This document shows, in pieces, positions 8,077-16,111 of a stretch of DNA of 21,477 nucleotides (position 1 is its first letter; every line of letters begins with the position of its first letter). The DNA is from Clostridiales bacterium (GTDB lineage: Bacteria > Bacillota > Clostridia > Oscillospirales > CAG-382): contig QAKH01000056.1 of assembly GCA_003343885.1 (NCBI GenBank), forward strand, positions 1 to 21,477, given 5' to 3'. The translations under genes and the position numbers were made by a program. The notes below the pieces were generated by a model, which worked only from the letters and a program-made list of their open reading frames with translations, was not told the DNA's origin and searched no databases.

Positions 8077-9315
8077 TTGGAACTTACCGAAATAGGAAAA
8101 AGAGCAAAAAAAGCGGCGTTTACGCTTGCCGGCGCCGGCGAAAAAAAGAATGATGCACTTGAAAATATAAGCAAGCGCCTTGTTGCCGATACGGATTTTA
8201 TTCTTGCTGAAAACGCAAAGGATATAGAAAACGCAAAAAAAGCCGGCATGTCAAAATCAATGCTTGACAGATTGACGCTCGATGAAAAGCGCATAAAGCA
8301 AATAGCCGCCGCAGTACTTAAAGTGAAAGCGCTTCCGGAGGTACTTGGAAAAGGCGAGGTGTTTACACGCCCGAACGGTCTTGAAATAAAAAGAATGAGC
8401 GTACCGCTTGGAGTTGTTGGAATAATATACGAGGCTCGCCCGAACGTCACGGCAGACGCAGCCGTGCTTTGCCTTAAATCAGGAAACGCTGTGATTTTAC
8501 GCGGAGGAAGCGAGGCAATTTTCTCAAATCTTGCGCTTTGCAAAAGTATAAGAGCCGCTCTTGCCGAAACAGGACTTCCCGAAGACTGCGTACAGGTTCT
8601 GTCTGATACTTCAAGAGAAACAGCGGCAGCTTTAATGAAGCTTAACGGATATATCGACGTCCTTATCCCAAGAGGCGGCGCAGGACTTATAAAAAGCGTG
8701 GTGCAGAATGCCACCGTTCCGGTTATTGAAACAGGGGCCGGCAACTGCCATGTTTATGTCGATGACAGCGCTGACCTTGATATGGCGCTTTCAATAACAG
8801 ATAACGCCAAAACACAGCGTCCGTCGGTGTGCAACGCCGCTGAAAACCTGCTCGTGCATGAAAATGCGGCAAAGGAGTTTTTGCCGCGCATGAGAACGCT
8901 TCTCGAAAGCAAAGGCGTGCAGTTAAGAGGCTGTGAAAAGACCTGCGAAGTCCTGCCCGGACTTGTGAGCGCAACAGAAGAGGACTTTTATACGGAATAT
9001 AACGACTATATACTTTCCGTCAAGGTTGTTTCCGGCGTAAAAGAGGCGGTCGAACATATTAACGAACATTCCACCGGACACAGCGAAGCCATAGTGACTA
9101 AAAATATGGAAAACGCCGATTACTTTACTAAAAATATTGACTCTGCGGCAGTCTATGTCAATGCGTCAACCCGTTTTACCGACGGCGAAGAGTTTGGTTT
9201 CGGAGCGGAGATAGGTATTTCTACTCAAAAGCTCCACGCAAGAGGTCCCATGGGTCTTGAGGCGCTTACAACCGTGAAATATGTTGTAACGGGAAACGGA
9301 CAGATAAGGCAGTAA
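8077..9315 (+). CDS. proA: Gamma-glutamyl phosphate reductase (ProA)
   Basis: NADPH-dependent reduction of gamma-glutamyl phosphate to glutamate semialdehyde, the second step of proline synthesis, in the cytoplasm. Aldehyde-dehydrogenase fold; landmarks are VPLGVVGIIYEARPNVT, ILRGGSEA, LIPRGGAG, catalytic Cys252 in RPSVCNAAENLLVH, and the C-terminal ARGPMGLEALTTVKY. I place the start at TTG 8077: AAAGGGG (8059-8065) lies 11 bases before it and the product is then 412 residues, the usual ProA length. An in-frame ATG at 8014 overlaps the stop of the GH36 gene by one base, but it has no ribosome site and would add 21 charged residues (through KGENNK) atypical of ProA. The usual partner proB (glutamate 5-kinase) and proC are absent nearby, so ProA is separated from its pathway and inserted among carbohydrate genes. 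Confidence 0.94.
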   Translation: MELTEIGKRAKKAAFTLAGAGEKKNDALENISKRLVADTDFILAENAKDIENAKKAGMSKSMLDRLTLDEKRIKQIAAAVLKVKALPEVLGKGEVFTRPNGLEIKRMSVPLGVVGIIYEARPNVTADAAVLCLKSGNAVILRGGSEAIFSNLALCKSIRAALAETGLPEDCVQVLSDTSRETAAALMKLNGYIDVLIPRGGAGLIKSVVQNATVPVIETGAGNCHVYVDDSADLDMALSITDNAKTQRPSVCNAAENLLVHENAAKEFLPRMRTLLESKGVQLRGCEKTCEVLPGLVSATEEDFYTEYNDYILSVKVVSGVKEAVEHINEHSTGHSEAIVTKNMENADYFTKNIDSAAVYVNASTRFTDGEEFGFGAEIGISTQKLHARGPMGLEALTTVKYVVTGNGQIRQ

Positions 9316-9324
9316 AGACTGAAT

Positions 9325-9368
9325 ATATTGAAAATACTGAAAATATTGAAATATTGAAAGTATCGAAA
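9325..9368. repeat. Degenerate nine-base tandem repeat
   Basis: Five head-to-tail units: ATATTGAAA, ATACTGAAA, ATATTGAA, ATATTGAAA, GTATCGAAA. They follow the proA stop directly. Beyond them (9369-9451) are two small mutually exclusive stems, CCGCA/TGCGG (9372-9376, 9395-9399) and GCAGT/ACTGC (9382-9386, 9393-9397), and no recognisable promoter. Confidence 0.7.
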
Positions 9369-9451
9369 AGGCCGCAATAAGGCAGTGATATGACTGCGGA
9401 TTTATGACTTAACAAGTAACCTTAAAGCTTTAGCTTTTACGGAGGTGTGCT

Positions 9452-11191
9452 ATGAATCATATAACCCTTATTGAAAAAAGAATGTCGGAAGAGGATAAGA
9501 AGCAGCTTAAAGAGATTTTTGCGCCAAGGGCAGTCGCGGTTCAGCCCGAGGACAGCCGTAAAGGACTTTGCGTTATGCCAGACGGTGAAATAAGGCACTA
9601 TGGCAGCAGGGACAAGAAAAATACTTTTGACGAAGGCTTGCCGTGCTATGTATCTTCTGCCGACGGAGGGCTTACGTGGAAATATCACGAAGCGGCGGAA
9701 GATTGTATGGGAAGCTGCGCATATTTTGAAAGCTACGGCATATATGTTAAGCTAACGAGTGTGCCAAGCGGCGAGAATAAGGGAACATACGCAAACGTAT
9801 CCAAAACCGGTCCTGACGATATATTATTTGAGAGAAAGAAAATATCGGATATTTATTATTACGATATATTCCTGCCAAAGCTGATTTGCGGCGGAAAACG
9901 CATAGCAGTTACAGCGCAGACGGTAATTGACGGAGAATATCATCCGGTGTTTATATATTCGGATGACATAGCCAAAACCTGGAAGTGCGTGCACCTGCCT
10001 TCTGCGCCGAAATATGAGCCGGTGTATCCGTCAGTTGCTCCGAGATGGGAGAATAACGGTTCGGAGCCGGTGTTTACCGAGCTTTCAGACGGCACACTTT
10101 ATATGATAGCCAGAACTTCTCTTGACAGGTTTTATGCGTATTATTCGCACGACGGCGGGGAACACTGGACTAATGGGGAGCCTTCATGCTTTCACGGCAC
10201 GCTTACAACTCCGTTTTTCTTGGAGCTTTCAAGCGGAAAAACTCTGTTTTTCTGGAACAATACCCAGCCGCTTCCCGAAACAAATCATTCAAAACATCTG
10301 CCGCCTCACAAAGAAGGCTTCGTCTTTTCCGGAGAAAACGTGTTCACAAACCGTGACGCAAGTCATGTCGCGATAAGCGAGGACTGTGTAAACTGGATTG
10401 GACTTCGGGAACTGTACCTCAACGCAGTGCGCAACGAGCCGGATTTCCGTACAAGAGGCGGAATAATGTCCTCTGCCGACAGAAGCGTGCATCAGTTTCA
10501 GGCGCTTGAGCTTCCGTTCGGCAAGGTGCTTGTCGCGGTAGGGCAGAATGCGGCGTGCCGAAAGCTTGTTATTTTTGATCCCGCCTGGCTTCTCGAAAAA
10601 GAGAGAACAGAGGATTTTTACTCAGGCTTAGACGGAGTGAGCACACAGACATATGTAAAAAGCATTTCAGGCTGCTACATCTCAAAAGGACATCCGGGAC
10701 ATTGCAGCTGGAACAGAACCGACGGCGCACTTCTCGTGCCGGACCCTTGTATGGACGGAACCGAGGCGCTCCAGATATGCCGTGTAAATGATCCGAGACT
10801 TGTATTTCAAAGACAGGGCGCCGTATGGAATTTCCCGTGCGCAGGTAAGGGCAGAATAGAAATAAGGCTTCGTTTTGAGGGAGAGGGACTGCGTGTAAGC
10901 CTTTGCGACAGATGGTTTAATCCCTGCGATGAAACCGTCAATGAGTCGGCGGCGTTCTTCTTTAAGCTCACACCCGATACGATGGACAGAGGAATATGGA
11001 GAGACGTGCTTGTCGAGTTTGATGTAAGCGAAAAATTTGCGAACGTATTTCTTGACGGCAAAAAGCTGTTCGGCGTGCTTATGAAAAATACGCCGGAACA
11101 CGGAATTTCATATCTGCATTTGCAGTCAGACGCTGAAAACACTGACTATGACGGCGTTTTAATAAAAAAATTGAGTATGCACTGCCTGTAA
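9452..11191 (+). CDS. Asp-box (BNR) sialidase-fold protein with C-terminal lectin-like domain
   Basis: Protein of 579 residues with at least four Asp-box-like hairpins (S-x-D-x-G-x-x-W pattern): SADGGLTW (69-76), SDDIAKTW (170-177), SHDGGEHW (232-239) and SEDCVNW (309-315). These mark a six-bladed beta-propeller as in GH33 sialidases and related families. Residues about 455-575 look like a concanavalin-type beta-sandwich (RIEIRLRFEGEG, NVFLDGKKLFG). I cannot identify the FRIP motif or the full Arg triad of true sialidases, so a sialidase call would be unsafe; another glycosidase or sugar-binding role is possible. There is no signal peptide. It is cysteine-rich for a cytoplasmic enzyme. GGAGGTG (9441-9447) sits well before ATG 9452. 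It lies between proA and an acyl-CoA synthetase, and shares a strand with the GH36 gene, which suggests glycan breakdown. Confidence 0.75.
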   Translation: MNHITLIEKRMSEEDKKQLKEIFAPRAVAVQPEDSRKGLCVMPDGEIRHYGSRDKKNTFDEGLPCYVSSADGGLTWKYHEAAEDCMGSCAYFESYGIYVKLTSVPSGENKGTYANVSKTGPDDILFERKKISDIYYYDIFLPKLICGGKRIAVTAQTVIDGEYHPVFIYSDDIAKTWKCVHLPSAPKYEPVYPSVAPRWENNGSEPVFTELSDGTLYMIARTSLDRFYAYYSHDGGEHWTNGEPSCFHGTLTTPFFLELSSGKTLFFWNNTQPLPETNHSKHLPPHKEGFVFSGENVFTNRDASHVAISEDCVNWIGLRELYLNAVRNEPDFRTRGGIMSSADRSVHQFQALELPFGKVLVAVGQNAACRKLVIFDPAWLLEKERTEDFYSGLDGVSTQTYVKSISGCYISKGHPGHCSWNRTDGALLVPDPCMDGTEALQICRVNDPRLVFQRQGAVWNFPCAGKGRIEIRLRFEGEGLRVSLCDRWFNPCDETVNESAAFFFKLTPDTMDRGIWRDVLVEFDVSEKFANVFLDGKKLFGVLMKNTPEHGISYLHLQSDAENTDYDGVLIKKLSMHCL

Positions 11192-11261
11192 TCAGCCGAC
11201 TCCGACAGCCGGATAAAGCGGCAGGCGCACCGCATACTTTTTTAGGAAAGGCGGTATTATA

Positions 11262-12959
11262 ATGAAATCAAATAATCTTGTTTATGACGTTCGGCCTGTT
11301 TCGACAATCCGTGAACTGATTGAAACCAGCGCCGCGGAATTCGGCGACAGAACCGCTTTTGTTGTAAAAAGAAATTCGGAAAATGTTGAAATCACCTATA
11401 AGGAAGTACTCGAAAACGTAAAAGCGCTTTCAACCTTTTTTTACGCTGAAGGCTTGAAAGGCTGCAAAATTGCGGTTATAGGAAAAAACTCGTATGAATG
11501 GTCGTTAACCTACCTTGCCGCAGTGTGCGGAACAGGCGTCATTGTACCTGTCGATAAAGACTTAAAAGCTCCTGAAATCAAGAATATTATTTCTCTTTCC
11601 GGAGCGCAGGCTGTAATGTATTCAAAAGAACTTGAACAGACCGCCGAAAGCCTTGATACAGATGGCTTGAAAAAGTATTGCATGTCAAATATGCCGGAAT
11701 ATCTCGCTGCCGGAGAAGAAAAAAGAGCGGCAGGTGACAAGTCATATGAAAATCACCTTATAGATCCGTTTGCTCTCGGAGTGCTCATATATACTTCCGG
11801 AACTACGGGTGTAGCAAAAGGCGTAATGCTAAGCCAACATAATATATGTTCTGATATAGTTGCCGTGCTTAAACAGGTGAAAATAACGCCCGACGACAGA
11901 ACGCTTTCGGTTTTGCCGCTGCACCATACCTATGAAAGCATGGCCGGATTTCTTTCAATGCTGTACGCCGGCGGCAGTATCACATATATGACAAGCCTTA
12001 CGCATCTGCTTGCGGATTTCAGAGAGTATCAGCCGACAATATTTATCGCTGTCCCTTTGCTTCTTAAGACAATCCATTCAGGTATCATAAAGAAGGTAAA
12101 AGCCGTTCCCGGAGGCTCGCTGTACCTTACCGTGGGAAAAACCATTACAACGCTTTCCGGAGCTTTTTCACAAAATGTTGCCGCAAAAGTTTTCGCCAGT
12201 ATTCATAATGCTTTCGGAGGACGGCTCAAAACCATACTTTGCGGAGCGGCTCCGCTTGATCCGGCAATATTCAAGGATTTTGAGAAACTCGGATTCCGTA
12301 TGCTCTGCGGATACGGACTTACGGAAACTTCCCCGATATGCATAATGCACAGTGATAACGTGCATAAGGCGGGCACTGTCGGACTTCCCATATGCTCCTC
12401 AAAAGCGAAAATTATCGATCCGAACGAAGAGGGAATAGGGGAGCTTGCCGTAAAAGGACCTAACGTCATGATAGGTTACTATAATGATCCCGAAGCCACC
12501 GCCGAGGCGTTCGACAAGGACGGATATTTTAAGACCGGGGATCTTGCAAAAATCGATCCTGCAAGCGGACATTACGTCATTACCGGACGTATAAAGAATA
12601 TGATAGTAATAGGCAACGGAAAAAAGGTTTTCCCGGAAGAAATAGAATATCTGCTTGAAAAATGCGACGGCGTGAAGGAGTGCATGGCGTACGGGCATAC
12701 TGACGAACAGGGATATGTTACCGTGGCGGTGAAAATATATCCTGACTTTGACTATTTCAAGGAACTGAATTACGATAAGGATTCGCCGGAATTTGCCGAG
12801 TATCTGGAAACTTTCTTCAAAACGGCAGTCAAGGAAAAGGTAAACCGCAATCTTCCGGCTTATAAAGCTGTGAGAAAGATTGAACTGCGTTACCGTGAGT
12901 TTGATAAAACAACAACGAAAAAGATAAAGAGAAATTCCGCTGATAATATGGAGAAATAA
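11262..12959 (+). CDS. AMP-dependent long-chain acyl-CoA (or acyl-ACP) synthetase
   Basis: Adenylate-forming enzyme of 565 residues that activates a carboxylic acid, probably a fatty acid, with ATP and transfers it to CoA or an acyl carrier. Motifs: phosphate loop YTSGTTGVAKG (177-187), GYGLTETSP (350-358), TGD (425-427), hinge region GRIKNMIVIGNGKKVFPEEIE from about 442, and a likely catalytic Lys554 in TTTKKIKRN near the C-terminus, where the usual PSGK reads TTKK. There is no membrane segment. AGGAAAGG (11244-11251) precedes ATG 11262. It ends at a strong terminator, making it the last gene of the run begun by the GH36 gene. Chain-length preference and acceptor cannot be told from sequence. 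A link to the preceding glycan genes is not evident. Confidence 0.88.
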   Translation: MKSNNLVYDVRPVSTIRELIETSAAEFGDRTAFVVKRNSENVEITYKEVLENVKALSTFFYAEGLKGCKIAVIGKNSYEWSLTYLAAVCGTGVIVPVDKDLKAPEIKNIISLSGAQAVMYSKELEQTAESLDTDGLKKYCMSNMPEYLAAGEEKRAAGDKSYENHLIDPFALGVLIYTSGTTGVAKGVMLSQHNICSDIVAVLKQVKITPDDRTLSVLPLHHTYESMAGFLSMLYAGGSITYMTSLTHLLADFREYQPTIFIAVPLLLKTIHSGIIKKVKAVPGGSLYLTVGKTITTLSGAFSQNVAAKVFASIHNAFGGRLKTILCGAAPLDPAIFKDFEKLGFRMLCGYGLTETSPICIMHSDNVHKAGTVGLPICSSKAKIIDPNEEGIGELAVKGPNVMIGYYNDPEATAEAFDKDGYFKTGDLAKIDPASGHYVITGRIKNMIVIGNGKKVFPEEIEYLLEKCDGVKECMAYGHTDEQGYVTVAVKIYPDFDYFKELNYDKDSPEFAEYLETFFKTAVKEKVNRNLPAYKAVRKIELRYREFDKTTTKKIKRNSADNMEK

Positions 12960-12985
12960 TCGCAGGACAATATACAATTAAATAA

Positions 12986-13027
12986 AAACAGTCTGTGCAG
13001 CAAATCCGGTTACACAGGCTGTTTTTT
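12986..13027 (+). terminator. Intrinsic terminator after the acyl-CoA synthetase
   Basis: The stem AAACAGTCTGTG (12986-12997) pairs with CACAGGCTGTTT (13013-13024), with one G-U wobble and a 15-base loop. It is followed by a T-run. It closes the GH36-to-synthetase run. Confidence 0.88.
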
Positions 13028-13079
13028 AGCGCAAAATAAAATATTAGAATCCCATGATGTTAATATATTCAAATATATA

Positions 13080-13108
13080 TTGTAATTTTACAGTAAATAT
13101 GTTAAAAT
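13080..13108 (+). promoter_or_regulatory. Promoter of the small BamE-like gene
   Basis: TTGTAA (13080-13085) and TAAAAT (13103-13108) with 17-base spacing predict a transcript start near 13115 and a leader of about 110 bases. The -35 overlaps TGTAA-TT-TTACA (13081-13092). Confidence 0.65.
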
Positions 13109-13143
13109 ATATATGTAAGGGGAAAAGACTCAAATAATAGATT

Positions 13144-13168
13144 TTACAAATTTGTAATTATGTAATTA
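13144..13168. repeat. TGTAA palindrome and tandem repeat in leader
   Basis: A perfect 14-base palindrome TTACAAATTTGTAA (13144-13157) overlaps a tandem pair TGTAATTA TGTAATTA (13153-13168). They are inside the predicted leader of the 13225 gene and echo the TGTAA/TTACA element at the -35. They could be binding sites for a regulator; A+T-rich chance is the alternative. Confidence 0.4.
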
Positions 13169-13224
13169 TTCAGTACTTTGAAGGCTTTTTAAGGTGACAG
13201 TAAAATTTTGGGGAGGGAATGAGC

Positions 13225-13599
13225 ATGAGTAAAAGATTCTGCTGGATTTTTATAATCGTCTATTTCACGGTTATATTTTCCTTTCTGTATTTCAATCACA
13301 TTTCTCATGAGTTTTCGCCTGAGAAGTGGAAAAACCAGCCGGAAAGCCGGGAGAAAATAACGGAAGACCTTTTTGAAAGCTATGAGGTTATCGGCATGAC
13401 TAAAAGCGAAGTGACGGCGCTTCTCGGAGACGATTACATGAAAGGCGAATATTTTATAGATAATCTGAACGATAAGACATACGACTTAAAAAATAATATT
13501 GTTTATTATATCGGTTCGGATTTGCTTGAGAGCATATACCTTATACTGCACCTTGAAGACGGCGTTGTTTCGGGGTATTCTTACGGAGTGAAATCATAA
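13225..13599 (+). CDS. Small membrane-anchored protein with BamE/SmpA-like motif
   Basis: Protein of 124 residues, not recognised as a named gene. Residues about 6-24 are a single hydrophobic segment after a basic start (SKR), a signal anchor or uncleaved signal. The remainder, expected outside the membrane, contains YEVIGMTKSEVTALLGDD (53-70), the helix-then-LLG pattern of BamE/SmpA-OmlA-like folds, followed by beta strands ending in YSYGV. In Gram-positives such domains occur in small lipoproteins and envelope proteins of unclear role; no lipobox is evident here. I chose ATG 13225 because GGGAGGG (13211-13217) is correctly spaced from it, while the in-frame ATG at 13219 is only one base away. 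It stands alone between the terminator at 12986-13027 and the two-way terminator at 13640-13690, with its own promoter and long leader. Confidence 0.72.
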   Translation: MSKRFCWIFIIVYFTVIFSFLYFNHISHEFSPEKWKNQPESREKITEDLFESYEVIGMTKSEVTALLGDDYMKGEYFIDNLNDKTYDLKNNIVYYIGSDLLESIYLILHLEDGVVSGYSYGVKS

Positions 13600-13600
13600 A

Positions 13601-13615
13601 CCGGAAAAATTCCGG
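13601..13615. other. Perfect small hairpin after the small gene's stop
   Basis: CCGGAA-AAA-TTCCGG begins two bases after the stop codon. It has no T-tail. It may stabilise the 3' end of the transcript upstream of the true terminator. Confidence 0.5.
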
Positions 13616-13639
13616 ATACCGTTTTCAGATACATAAAAA

Positions 13640-13690
13640 ATTAGGGCTGACACATGTGTTTTTTCACCTGAGTCAGCCCGTTTTGTTTTA
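13640..13690. terminator. Bidirectional terminator between convergent genes
   Basis: GGGCTGAC (13644-13651) pairs perfectly with GTCAGCCC (13672-13679). On the plus strand the stem is followed by GTTTTGTTTTA, and on the minus strand by TAATTTTTTATG. Its place between convergent genes (ending 13599 plus, 13704 minus) fits use from both sides. Confidence 0.9.
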
Positions 13691-13703
13691 ATTATTATTG
13701 TGG

Positions 13704-15248
13704 TTAAATCGTGTCAAAATACTCTTTTACGACTTCTCTCTCATCAAAGTGGTATTTCACACCCTTTATTTCCTCAAAGTCCTGCTGTCCTTTTCCGGCA
13801 AGAATGACGACATCACCGGGTTCGGCATGCTCAAGCGCATAGTGAATCGCTTTCTTTCTGTCTTTTATGACGGTGTATTTTCCGTCAGTTTTTGAGATGC
13901 CCACAAGAATGTCTGACATAATATCGTCTAACTCTTCATCGCGCGGATTGTCGGACGTGATAACCGAGAGATCTGCGTATTTGCCTGATATTTCACCCAT
14001 ATCATAGCGGCGAAGCCTCGAACGATTGCCGCCGCAGCCGAAAACGCAGATTATGCGTTTGGGATTATATGCCTTTATTGCCTCGAAAAGGCTCTCAAGG
14101 CTGAGCGCATTGTGAGCATAGTCGATAATAACCGGAACTTTGCACTTTGCATGGTGAACCGGCTCGGTTCTGCCTATTACCTTTACGTCTTTGAGCGCCT
14201 CATAAGCCGTGTCAAGGTCTACTCCCTCACCTGAGGCAACGCTCACGGCGCAAAGAGAATTGTATACCGAAAATTTCCCCGGAACCATGACGTCCATACG
14301 TTTTTCGACTCCGCTCTTAGTTTTGAGCGTATATTCGGTTTTCATATCTCCGTCTATAAAAAACTTTTCGTCATAGCCGTAAAAGTCAGCGCTTTTGTCG
14401 GTGCATGAGTAGGTGGTGTACGGAACTTTTTCCTCGGACAGAATATCCTTTATATAGTCTATTCTGTCGCTGTCTTCGTTGATTACCGCTTTGTCGCACA
14501 TGGTAAACAGCATACCCTTGAAGCTCAGATACTCCTCAAAGCTTTTGTGTTCGCCCTCTCCGATGTGGTCTGGGGAAATATTTGTAAATACTGCGGTTTC
14601 AAAATGCAGACCGTAAACACGGTTTAACATAAGCGCCTGAGAGGAAACCTCCATAACGCAGTATGTAACGCCGCACTTTACCATTTCGGCAAAAAGCCTG
14701 TGAAGCTCATAGCTTTCAGGAGTTGAGTTGTCAATATATTCGTATTTTCCGGCGTAGTATATACCTGTCGTGCCGATAATTCCGCAGGAATATCCGGCTT
14801 TCCCCAAAATCCCTGCAATCATGAAAGACGTGCTGGTCTTTCCTTTTGTACCGGTAAGACCTATAAGCTTAAGCTTTTGTGCCGGATGTCCGAAAAATTC
14901 AGCCGATAAAACGGCAAGAGCAATTCTTGAATTTTTTACAAGCACAAATAAAACGTCCGGAAACTCAGCTTTGAATTTGTCGTACGCTTCTTTGTTGTCG
15001 CATACGACTGCAACAGCGCCTTTTTCGACAGCACCCGGAATGTAGTCATGCCCATCAACTACCGCGCCGAGAGCCGCGACGAAAACATAGCCGCTTTTTA
15101 CATTTCGGGAGTCATAAGCAACACCTGCAATTACCGCGTTTTTTTCTCCACTGTCAGCTGTACGCTTTGCGGGAACAGCTTCATTTTCGGACAATTCGCT
15201 GCAGGCAAGTTCGTCCTTCAGTATGTCGTAAATATCTCCGGTTTTCAA
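13704..15248 (-). CDS. murE: UDP-MurNAc-tripeptide synthetase (MurE), meso-DAP type
   Basis: ATP-dependent ligase of 514 residues that adds the third amino acid to UDP-MurNAc-L-Ala-D-Glu in the cytoplasm. Motifs: VAYDSRNVKSGYVFVA in the uridine-binding domain, ATP loop GTKGKTST (133-140), TTGIY, the likely carbamylated Lys244 in YLSFKGMLF, DYAHN (376-380), and DNPR (433-436), the signature of meso-DAP-adding enzymes. The late motif usually written GKGHE reads GKGQQ (485-489). The N-terminal region has an extra polar stretch (about residues 15-37). The start is TTG 15248, with GAGGTG (complement of 15257-15262) at good spacing; it overlaps the dapF stop by four bases (TTGA), implying translational coupling. 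It is last in the operon and ends near the two-way terminator. The neighbouring dapF supports DAP as substrate. Confidence 0.94.
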   Translation of the reverse strand: MKTGDIYDILKDELACSELSENEAVPAKRTADSGEKNAVIAGVAYDSRNVKSGYVFVAALGAVVDGHDYIPGAVEKGAVAVVCDNKEAYDKFKAEFPDVLFVLVKNSRIALAVLSAEFFGHPAQKLKLIGLTGTKGKTSTSFMIAGILGKAGYSCGIIGTTGIYYAGKYEYIDNSTPESYELHRLFAEMVKCGVTYCVMEVSSQALMLNRVYGLHFETAVFTNISPDHIGEGEHKSFEEYLSFKGMLFTMCDKAVINEDSDRIDYIKDILSEEKVPYTTYSCTDKSADFYGYDEKFFIDGDMKTEYTLKTKSGVEKRMDVMVPGKFSVYNSLCAVSVASGEGVDLDTAYEALKDVKVIGRTEPVHHAKCKVPVIIDYAHNALSLESLFEAIKAYNPKRIICVFGCGGNRSRLRRYDMGEISGKYADLSVITSDNPRDEELDDIMSDILVGISKTDGKYTVIKDRKKAIHYALEHAEPGDVVILAGKGQQDFEEIKGVKYHFDEREVVKEYFDTI

Positions 15249-16111
15249 CCTTTGAACACCTCACTGTCAAGAGATACCGTGCCGTCGAAAACCATCTCCG
15301 ACGGTGCAGTCATAAGTATGTTGTCGGTTTTTGCGTCCCATTCTATTCGTGTAACGCCGCCTATCTGATGAACGTCTGCTTTTCTGTCGCATCTGCCGGT
15401 TAAAACTCCGCCGACAACACAGGTTGAACATCCCGTGGCGCAGGCGAGCGTTTCGCTTGTTCCTCTTTCCCACGTGCGAAGCTTCAGAGTATTTCTGTCA
15501 ATAACTTCGCAGAACTCAGCGTTGACACGTCTTGGGAATATTTCATGGTGTTCCATAAGCGGACCGTATTTTGCAAGGTTGAAGTTTGCAACATCGTCGA
15601 TAAAGCTTACGCAGTGCGGATTTCCGAGAGAAATTGCGGTGGTGTGGAAAATTCTGTCGTCAAGCTTTACGGGAAAATCGACACATCTTTCACTGCCGCA
15701 AAGCACCGGAACTTTTTTTGCCTCAAGAATAGGCGCTCCGATAACCGCAGTAATATTCTTTGCCTTGTGATTTTCAACGTCGAGGTAAATCCGCTTAATT
15801 CCGCCGAGCGTTTCAACGGTAAATTCCGTCTTTGAAGTAAATCCCTTGTCATATACGAATTTTCCTACGCTGCGTACGCCGTTTCCGCACATTTCCGCCT
15901 CTGTTCCGTCGGGATTGAATACCCTCATTCTGAAATCGGCGATATTTGACGGACAAATGAGTATCATTCCGTCGCTTCCTATGCCGAAATGACGGTCTGA
16001 AAGCTTTCTTGAAAGCTCATTAAGATTTTTTATTGACTGCGTAATGGTTTCTATGTATACGTAGTCGTTTCCGTACGCCTGCATTTTGGTAAAATTCAAA
16101 TCAAACGTCAT
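15245..16111 (-). CDS. dapF: Diaminopimelate epimerase (DapF)
   Basis: Converts LL-DAP to meso-DAP, the penultimate step of lysine synthesis and the source of the cell-wall diamino acid. The product is 288 residues, close to the family norm. The two active-site cysteines of this cofactor-free racemase are Cys75 in EMCGNGVR and Cys224 in ETLACATGCS. Other landmarks are MQAYGNDYV near the start, GSDGM, FNPDGTEAEM and the substrate-binding WERGTSET. The usual CGTG reads CATG. ATG 16111 overlaps the preceding stop by one base (TAATG), and GGAGAG in the upstream gene's tail supplies the ribosome site. It overlaps murE by four bases downstream. Product and user of meso-DAP are thus co-translated. 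Confidence 0.95.
   Translation of the reverse strand: MTFDLNFTKMQAYGNDYVYIETITQSIKNLNELSRKLSDRHFGIGSDGMILICPSNIADFRMRVFNPDGTEAEMCGNGVRSVGKFVYDKGFTSKTEFTVETLGGIKRIYLDVENHKAKNITAVIGAPILEAKKVPVLCGSERCVDFPVKLDDRIFHTTAISLGNPHCVSFIDDVANFNLAKYGPLMEHHEIFPRRVNAEFCEVIDRNTLKLRTWERGTSETLACATGCSTCVVGGVLTGRCDRKADVHQIGGVTRIEWDAKTDNILMTAPSEMVFDGTVSLDSEVFKG

Noticed and set aside
8025..8744. A 239-codon minus-strand frame opposite proA
   Set aside because: Ser/Ala/Phe-rich antisense of well-conserved ProA sequence; no start site or homology.
9325..9368. CRISPR-like array
   Set aside because: Units are nine bases with no spacers; it is a simple tandem repeat.
12399..12977. A 192-codon minus-strand frame at the end of the acyl-CoA synthetase gene
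   Set aside because: Antisense of conserved adenylation motifs, and it starts within the region before the terminator; no independent support.
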